Positions 7,048 through 10,837 of a DNA stretch of 10,837 nucleotides are shown piece after piece (position 1 is the first letter of the stretch; the number at the start of each line of letters is the position of its first letter). The translations under genes and the position numbers were made by a program. The notes under the pieces were generated by a model. The model saw only the letters and a list, made by a program, of their open reading frames with translations. It made no database searches and was not told where the DNA came from. Where the stretch lies: NCBI GenBank assembly GCA_017304505.1, contig JAFKKQ010000289.1:1-10837 (forward strand). The letters are read 5' to 3'. Origin of the DNA: Hyphomicrobiales bacterium (lineage in GTDB: Bacteria > Pseudomonadota > Alphaproteobacteria > Rhizobiales > Xanthobacteraceae).

Positions 7048-7860
7048 ATGGGCCGAAACAAGAAGCAAAAAGACAAGAACGGGAAATTCAAGCGCAAGGT
7101 CTACGAAAAGGAGCTTCGCAAGCTACAGGTCCAGCTTTGTTACTTGCAGGGATGGATCAGGTCGGAAGGGCAAAGAATTATCATCGTCTTTGAAGGCCGC
7201 GATGCCGCCGGCAAGGGCGGCACCATAAAGGCACTGACCGAGCGTGTCAGTCCGCGTGTGTTTCGCGTTGTCGCGCTGCCCACTCCGTCCGAGCGCGAAA
7301 AGACTCAAATGTTCATCCAGCGTTACATGGAGCGATTTCCGGCCGCCGGCGAGGTCATCATCTTTGATCGGAGCTGGTACAACCGGGCGGGCGTCGAGCG
7401 CGTGATGGGCTTCGTCGACGAGAAGCAGTGTACGCGCTTCCTGGAACTTTGCCCGGAAATCGAAAAGTATATCGTTGGCGCCGGTATCAGGTTGATCAAG
7501 ATCTGGCTCGAAGTCGGAATGAACGAGCAAGAAAAGCGCTTCGCTGCCCGGATCGACGATCCGCTCCGGCAATGGAAGCTCAGCCCGATGGATGTGGAAT
7601 CATACGCACGCTGGTACGATTATTCACGAGCACGCGATACTATGCTGAAGGCGACGGACAGCAAGGACGCGCCGTGGGTGATCGTGCGTTCGGACGACAA
7701 GCGGCGGGCTCGGCTGAACTGCATCTCACACATCCTAAGCAGCATTCCGTACAAAAAGGTTCGGACCCCGAAGGTGAAGCTCCCTCCAAGGTCCAGCAAG
7801 GGTGCGTATGACGATCAAAAAACCCTCAACGGTCGGCATTTTGTAGCGGAACGTTACTAG
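7048..7860 (+). CDS. ppk2: Polyphosphate kinase 2 (PPK2 family)
   Basis: PPK2 enzymes transfer phosphate between inorganic polyphosphate and nucleoside mono- or diphosphates, often using polyphosphate to make ATP or GTP. The 270-aa product shows the P-loop fold in order: a basic N-terminus (GRNKKQKDKNGKFKRK), Walker A GRDAAGKGG (residues 50-58, Lys56), Walker B VIIFDRSWYNRAGVERVMGF with Asp107, and the lid region EQEKRFAARIDDPLRQWKLSPMD. SDDKRRARLNCISHIL follows near the C-terminus. Length is typical of single-domain PPK2. The ATG at 7048 has AGAGGG shortly upstream; an in-frame TTG at 7024 is less convincing. The gene closes the plus-strand cluster and converges on the receiver gene. Whether it prefers ADP/GDP (class I) or AMP cannot be settled by eye. 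Its position suggests energy buffering together with Pta-AckA. Confidence 0.94.
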   Translation: MGRNKKQKDKNGKFKRKVYEKELRKLQVQLCYLQGWIRSEGQRIIIVFEGRDAAGKGGTIKALTERVSPRVFRVVALPTPSEREKTQMFIQRYMERFPAAGEVIIFDRSWYNRAGVERVMGFVDEKQCTRFLELCPEIEKYIVGAGIRLIKIWLEVGMNEQEKRFAARIDDPLRQWKLSPMDVESYARWYDYSRARDTMLKATDSKDAPWVIVRSDDKRRARLNCISHILSSIPYKKVRTPKVKLPPRSSKGAYDDQKTLNGRHFVAERY

Positions 7861-7946
7861 CTTTCGCGGCGGGATCGAATCGTTCTGACCTCGTATCGCA
7901 TACACTTGAGAAACTCGATTGTAAGGGGCGCCGGCCTCGCACCACG

Positions 7947-8309
7947 CTAGTTTTTCAGCGCCGTTTCGATGCAGTTGATCAAGCTTGCTTCTGCGTAAGG
8001 CTTCACCAGAAAACCGTGGGCTCCGGCCGCGAGCACTTGCTCTTTCAATTTCTCTTCGAAGAATGCCGTAACAAAGATGATCGGCACGCAATTTCCTTGA
8101 TCAACCAGCCGCGCCTGAAGCGCGACACCGCCCATGCCGGGCATTCTCACATCGGTCACGATGCACGACACCTGGATTACTTCGCCCGATCTAAGGAAAT
8201 CTTCGGCTGTAGCAAAAGCCAGAGTCAAATAACCGCGCGACCGTAACAACTGACGGGTGGATTCCCTAACGTCGATGTCGTCGTCAATAATCGCAATGCT
8301 GGCGATCAT
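7947..8309 (-). CDS. Single-domain response regulator (CheY/FixJ-type receiver)
   Basis: This 120-aa protein is a lone receiver domain. It begins MIASIAIIDDD with the acidic pocket Asp9-Asp11, has the phospho-acceptor Asp53 in IVTDVRMPGMGG, Thr81 in PIIFVTAF and Lys103 in GFLVKPYAEASLI, so all signalling residues are present. There is no output domain, so it probably acts as a phosphate relay, sink or protein-binding switch. I chose the ATG at 8309 because the receiver fold starts there. The frame extends upstream to a GTG at 8390, but those extra residues (ARTMGCCAALPMSAG...) look non-coding. The ribosome-binding site is weak (GAGA). It lies 133 bp downstream of the FixJ-like regulator on the same strand, with its own candidate box at 8417-8427. 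No histidine kinase is present in the window. Confidence 0.87.
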   Translation of the reverse strand: MIASIAIIDDDIDVRESTRQLLRSRGYLTLAFATAEDFLRSGEVIQVSCIVTDVRMPGMGGVALQARLVDQGNCVPIIFVTAFFEEKLKEQVLAAGAHGFLVKPYAEASLINCIETALKN

Positions 8310-8416
8310 CAGAATCTCGAGTGATTGTGCCGAGGCTTGCAAACCGGCCGACATGGGCAACGCGGCGCAGCACCCCATCGTTCTCGCCACATTGAGATAT
8401 GAAGCTGGGAAGAACA

Positions 8417-8427
8417 GCTATACTTAC
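8417..8427 (-). promoter_or_regulatory. FixJ-like box upstream of the receiver gene
   Basis: On the minus strand this reads GTAAGTATAGC, preceded by AC. It agrees with the box at 9635 in 9 of 11 positions, and its GTAAGTAT part matches the FixJ consensus GTAMGTAG, as I remember it for Sinorhizobium, in 7 of 8. It lies 118 bp upstream of the start at 8309 and points toward that gene. Function is inferred, not shown. Confidence 0.5.
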
Positions 8428-8442
8428 GTTTAAGATGGCCAG

Positions 8443-9081
8443 CTACGAGCTTTCACGCTTCAGCTCAAGCGCGTCCGACATCCTGATCAACTCTGCGAGG
8501 GATTTCGCACCCATCTTCCGCATGACATTACCGCGGTGAACCTTGACGGTGATCTCGGTGACGCCAAGCCTTGCCGCGATCTGCTTGTTCATGAGCCCAC
8601 TGGTGACTAGCACAATGACTTCCTTCTCGCGCGGCGTGAGGGTGAGAAAGCCCTTTTTGATCTTCTCAACCCATTTGTTGATCGCCCGCTCGCGAAAATC
8701 TTTCTGGATGGCGGCGCGTACGGCATCGAGGAACTCCCCATCGCCGAATGGCTTGGCCAGAAACTCAACGGCGCCGGCCTTCATAGCCTTGACCGTCATC
8801 GGGATATCGCCGTAGCCCGTAATAAAGACGATCGGAACACGGATGCCGGCCTTCTCAAGATCGGTTTGGAAGTCGAGTCCGCTGGTGCCCGGCAGCCTGA
8901 CGTCCAGCACAAGGCAGCAGGGTGCATCGGGTATTGGTTTCTGCAAGAACTCGCTGGTCGATCGGAACAGGCGTGCTTGCATCCCAACGGAGCGCAGCAA
9001 GCTGTCCAGCGATGAGCGCACAACTTCGTCGTCATCGACAATCAGAACGACAGGCTCGTTCGGCAAGGGATCCATCGTCAT
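8443..9081 (-). CDS. FixJ/NarL-family response regulator (receiver + LuxR-type HTH)
   Basis: This 212-aa DNA-binding regulator has a receiver domain (about 10-128) and a LuxR-type helix-turn-helix (about 147-205). Phosphorylation residues are Asp16-Asp18, Asp60 in LVLDVRLPGTSG, Thr88 in IVFITGYGDIPMTVKAMKAGA and Lys110 in FLAKPF. The GYGDIPM pattern and the output domain LTPREKEVIVLV...GLMNKQIAARLGVTEITVKVHRGNVMRKMGAKSL are those of the FixJ/TodT/NodW group. The turn VHRGNVMRKMGAKSL closely resembles that of FixJ as I recall it, suggesting similar DNA recognition. The ATG at 9081 has GGAGG 12 nt upstream; the ATG at 9075 is a close alternative. The frame continues upstream to 9159 without domain character. 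It is probably not FixJ itself, because neither fixL nor fixK is adjacent; its partner kinase is unknown. Confidence 0.92.
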   Translation of the reverse strand: MTMDPLPNEPVVLIVDDDEVVRSSLDSLLRSVGMQARLFRSTSEFLQKPIPDAPCCLVLDVRLPGTSGLDFQTDLEKAGIRVPIVFITGYGDIPMTVKAMKAGAVEFLAKPFGDGEFLDAVRAAIQKDFRERAINKWVEKIKKGFLTLTPREKEVIVLVTSGLMNKQIAARLGVTEITVKVHRGNVMRKMGAKSLAELIRMSDALELKRESS

Positions 9082-9757
9082 CGACTTGACTTGCCTCCAA
9101 GCGGCGACAACGTTGTCGCCAGCCTGTTTTCTCGATCTGAGATCGTCGTACGCAGGCAAGCGCCGATACCGGCAGGCGCCAGGAGGCTCGCCAATTGGCC
9201 GGGGATCGAAATCACCGGCCTGCTTTCATATCCGAAAAAGGCCGCGAACAGCCGCGAAACCCAGATCGCTTGTCGATGCGACCTAGCCATGCCCATCTTC
9301 ACGAACTCCGACTCGTCGGAAGATCATCGTTGACCCGCGAGTCATTGGCCAATGGTAACAGCCCGCCCCTGCTCTGCGGCGGTCAATCTAATCCGTCCGC
9401 AAACGGCAGGTCATCTAAACCTATGTATAATCTATCGAACTCGGCGGCTTGCGATTGTCCAAAGAAAGCCGGCGGTGCGCAAGCGCGCGCCGCACACGCG
9501 AACGTATTGCGGCGCAATTGCAGATTCGAACCGGTTTACGAAAAAGACCAAGCGCGAGAATGCCTTCATGAATGCGGGTTAACAATTCTCGGGCCGTCCG
9601 ACGTTCGGCAAAGCGCAGAGATCAACAATTACACGTACGTATAGGTCGAAGTGCAAAAGTGTTCGATATAGCTTTGGCCTGGAACGTCGGATCAAAGCCA
9701 CGCCGCACGGCGCGCTTGAGGCAGCGGCGGCGAAGATCGAGTTCAGGGGAGGTACCC
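9082..9757. other. 676-bp intergenic region, no convincing gene
   Basis: This region separates the minus-strand regulator from the plus-strand membrane protein/transporter pair and should hold both promoters. Short open frames on both strands (for example 9078-9302 minus and 9352-9582 plus) lack recognisable domains, good ribosome-binding sites or plausible composition. A TATAAT hexamer occurs at 9426-9431 without a matching -35 element. A FixJ-like box lies at 9635-9645, and a 6-bp inverted repeat (GCTTTG 9671-9676, CAAAGC 9693-9698) lies downstream of it in the likely leader or promoter. I see no tRNA, transposase or CRISPR repeats. Confidence 0.55.
9635..9645 (+). promoter_or_regulatory. 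FixJ-like box upstream of the small membrane protein/SulP genes
   Basis: GTACGTATAGG contains GTACGTAT, a 7-of-8 match to GTAMGTAG, and extends the match to the box at 8427 through TATAG. It lies 123 bp upstream of the ATG at 9758 in the same relative orientation as the other box has to its gene, which supports a shared activator. Confidence 0.5.
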
Positions 9758-9973
9758 ATGCTCGATTGGATAGTCGAGACGGTGATAGCGATCGTTTCGT
9801 ATGTACCGGCGCAATTTGTACCCCCGGATTCCCAGCATTTTGTGCTGATCCGCTCGATGTTCGGGCTGCTGCTGATTGTTCTGGTGGTGCTGATCCTGGC
9901 GCTGAACCCGCTGCGGCTTATCAGGCGCAATCTTCGCAATCGGCAGTCGGCCAATCATAGCCTGGACCGCTGA
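9758..9973 (+). CDS. Small membrane protein upstream of SulP transporter
   Basis: The 71-aa product starts MLDWIVETVIAIVSYVPAQFVPP, a hydrophobic or amphipathic segment (about 4-21), followed by a polar stretch with PPDSQHF. A strong membrane helix comes next (about 34-50: MFGLLLIVLVVLILALN) and then a basic tail (RLIRRNLRNRQ), so the C-terminus should face the cytoplasm by the positive-inside rule. GGGGAGG (9746-9752) lies 5 nt before the ATG, one of the best ribosome-binding sites in the window, which argues that this small gene is real. It precedes the transporter gene by 59 nt on the same strand and is probably co-transcribed. I do not recognise the family; it could be an accessory subunit of the transporter. 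Confidence 0.72.
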   Translation: MLDWIVETVIAIVSYVPAQFVPPDSQHFVLIRSMFGLLLIVLVVLILALNPLRLIRRNLRNRQSANHSLDR

Positions 9974-10032
9974 ACCGTTCGGCGTTCCGGCAGCACGCCC
10001 GTGAAGCCGATCGGCCAGGACGGAGGCGGTGC

Positions 10033-10837
10033 GTGAGATATCTTTCGGACCGCATCGCTCGTTGGCTTCCTTCGACCTGTTGGCTCGCGGAATATCGAGC
10101 GCACTGGTTGCGCGGCGACCTCGTCGCGGGCGTAACGCTGGCCGCCTATGCGATCCCGGTTTCGCTTGCGTATGCCGGCCTCGCCGGCCTCCCGCCGCAG
10201 GTCGGTGTGTACGGGTATCTCCTGGGAGGACTCGGCTACGCGTTGCTAGGCTCGTCGCGCCAGCTCGCGATTGGCCCCACATCGGCGATCTCGCTGATGA
10301 TCGCGGGAACGGTCGGCGCGATGGCCGAGGGAGATGCACAGCGCTACATGCAAATTGCCAGTCTCACGGCCGTCACCGTTGCAGGGCTGTGCCTCATCGC
10401 CTGGGTCTTGCGGTTGAGTGTACTTGTCAAGTTGATCAGCGACAGTGTCCTTGTCGGCTTCAAGATCGGCGCCGGCTTGACCATCGCCATGAGCCAGTTG
10501 CCGAGCCTGTTTGGTGTGGCGGGTGGCGGCCATCATTTCTTTGAGCGCCTGTGGCAGTTGGCGCTGCAGATCGGGCAGACAAATCCTGTCGTGGTCGCGG
10601 TCGGCTCCGCCGCAATTGTCCTGCTCTTGGCCGGAGCGCGGCTACTGCCGGGCAAACCTGTGGCGCTCGGAGTTGTGGCACTCGCGATCGCCGCTGCATC
10701 CATTCTCGGATTGGCTGAACTTGGCGTACCAACCACCGGCCCGATTCCTGCCGGTCTGCCCTCTCTCTCGGTCCCCGCGCTTCGGCTGCGGGATGTCGAG
10801 CAGCGTATAGCCGGAGGAAGGCATCTCGCTCATCCGC
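10033..10837 (+). CDS. SulP-family anion transporter, N-terminal part (3' end outside window)
   Basis: SulP proteins are inner-membrane transporters or channels for sulfate, bicarbonate and related anions. The signature RGDLVAGVTLAAYAIPVSLAYAGLAGLPPQVGVYG appears at about residues 27-62, then a run of hydrophobic helices including LGSSRQLAIGPTSAISLMIAG, LSVLVKLISDSVLVGFKIGAGLTIAMSQLPSLFG and NPVVVAVGSAAIVLLLAGARLLPGKPVALGVVALAIAA. The GTG start at 10033 has GGAGG 6 nt upstream. The frame is open to the window end (268 codons). The last codons (about 10819 on) read RHLAHP where SulP proteins usually have a hydrophobic GIxLIxF segment; a +1 shift gives GISLIR, so a one-base insertion near 10818 is possible. 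The substrate cannot be deduced. A preceding small membrane gene is probably in the same transcript. Confidence 0.88.
   Translation, partial: MRYLSDRIARWLPSTCWLAEYRAHWLRGDLVAGVTLAAYAIPVSLAYAGLAGLPPQVGVYGYLLGGLGYALLGSSRQLAIGPTSAISLMIAGTVGAMAEGDAQRYMQIASLTAVTVAGLCLIAWVLRLSVLVKLISDSVLVGFKIGAGLTIAMSQLPSLFGVAGGGHHFFERLWQLALQIGQTNPVVVAVGSAAIVLLLAGARLLPGKPVALGVVALAIAAASILGLAELGVPTTGPIPAGLPSLSVPALRLRDVEQRIAGGRHLAHP

Noticed and set aside
7861..7946. Rho-independent terminator between ppk2 and the receiver gene
   Set aside because: No GC-rich hairpin followed by a T-run is visible for either direction in this 86-bp convergent gap.
8310..8390. Upstream extension of the receiver to a GTG at 8390
   Set aside because: The receiver fold starts at MIASIAIIDDD and the added residues look like translated intergenic DNA.
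9148..9155. GTACGCAG as a further FixJ-like box upstream of the FixJ-like regulator
   Set aside because: It matches 7 of 8 core positions but lacks the TATAG extension, lies only 67 bp from the start, and points away from the gene.
9078..9302. 74-aa minus-strand open frame upstream of the FixJ-like regulator
   Set aside because: It overlaps the 5' end of the regulator gene in another frame and has no convincing ribosome-binding site or domain; left as unsupported.

Overview
The window looks like chromosomal DNA of an alphaproteobacterium, most likely a Bradyrhizobium/Rhodopseudomonas-type member of the Hyphomicrobiales. The reasons are its GC-rich codon use, an EDA-ordered periplasmic nitrate reductase locus, FixJ-type response regulators, and a DUF3141/Pta/AckA/FabI/PPK2 cluster that I recall from such genomes. 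No database search was possible, so the taxon is an inference.

Layout. Positions 1-918 (minus strand) hold the start of a nap operon, napE-napD-napA, with napA running off the left edge. A 347-bp divergent intergenic region separates it from a plus-strand cluster (1266-7860). That cluster encodes a large DUF3141 protein with a PhaC-like Cys/Asp/His arrangement, a phosphate acyltransferase (Pta), an acetate/propionate-type kinase (AckA), an enoyl-ACP reductase (FabI) broken by an apparent 10-nt deletion, an unrecognised 148-aa protein, and a polyphosphate kinase 2 (PPK2). Spacings are short or overlapping, so the cluster probably forms one or two transcripts. Two minus-strand response regulators follow: a single-domain receiver (7947-8309) and a FixJ-like receiver+HTH protein (8443-9081). 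After a 676-bp gap without a convincing gene, a 71-aa membrane protein and a SulP-family transporter (cut by the right edge, possibly frameshifted just before it) read rightward.

How it may work together. Nap disposes of electrons under low oxygen or nitrate respiration. Pta and AckA can convert acyl-CoA to acyl-phosphate and then ATP. The DUF3141 protein resembles enzymes acting on (poly)hydroxyacyl thioesters, and PPK2 exchanges phosphate between polyphosphate and nucleotides. The common theme is carbon overflow and energy conservation under oxygen or redox stress.

The most interesting regulatory observation is a shared box, GTA(A/C)GTATAG, in the same orientation and about 120 bp upstream of both the receiver gene and the small-membrane-protein/SulP pair. 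It resembles the FixJ site GTAMGTAG. The FixJ-like regulator encoded between them has a FixJ-like recognition helix, which suggests a local regulon. A weaker version of the box lies 129 bp upstream of the DUF3141 gene.
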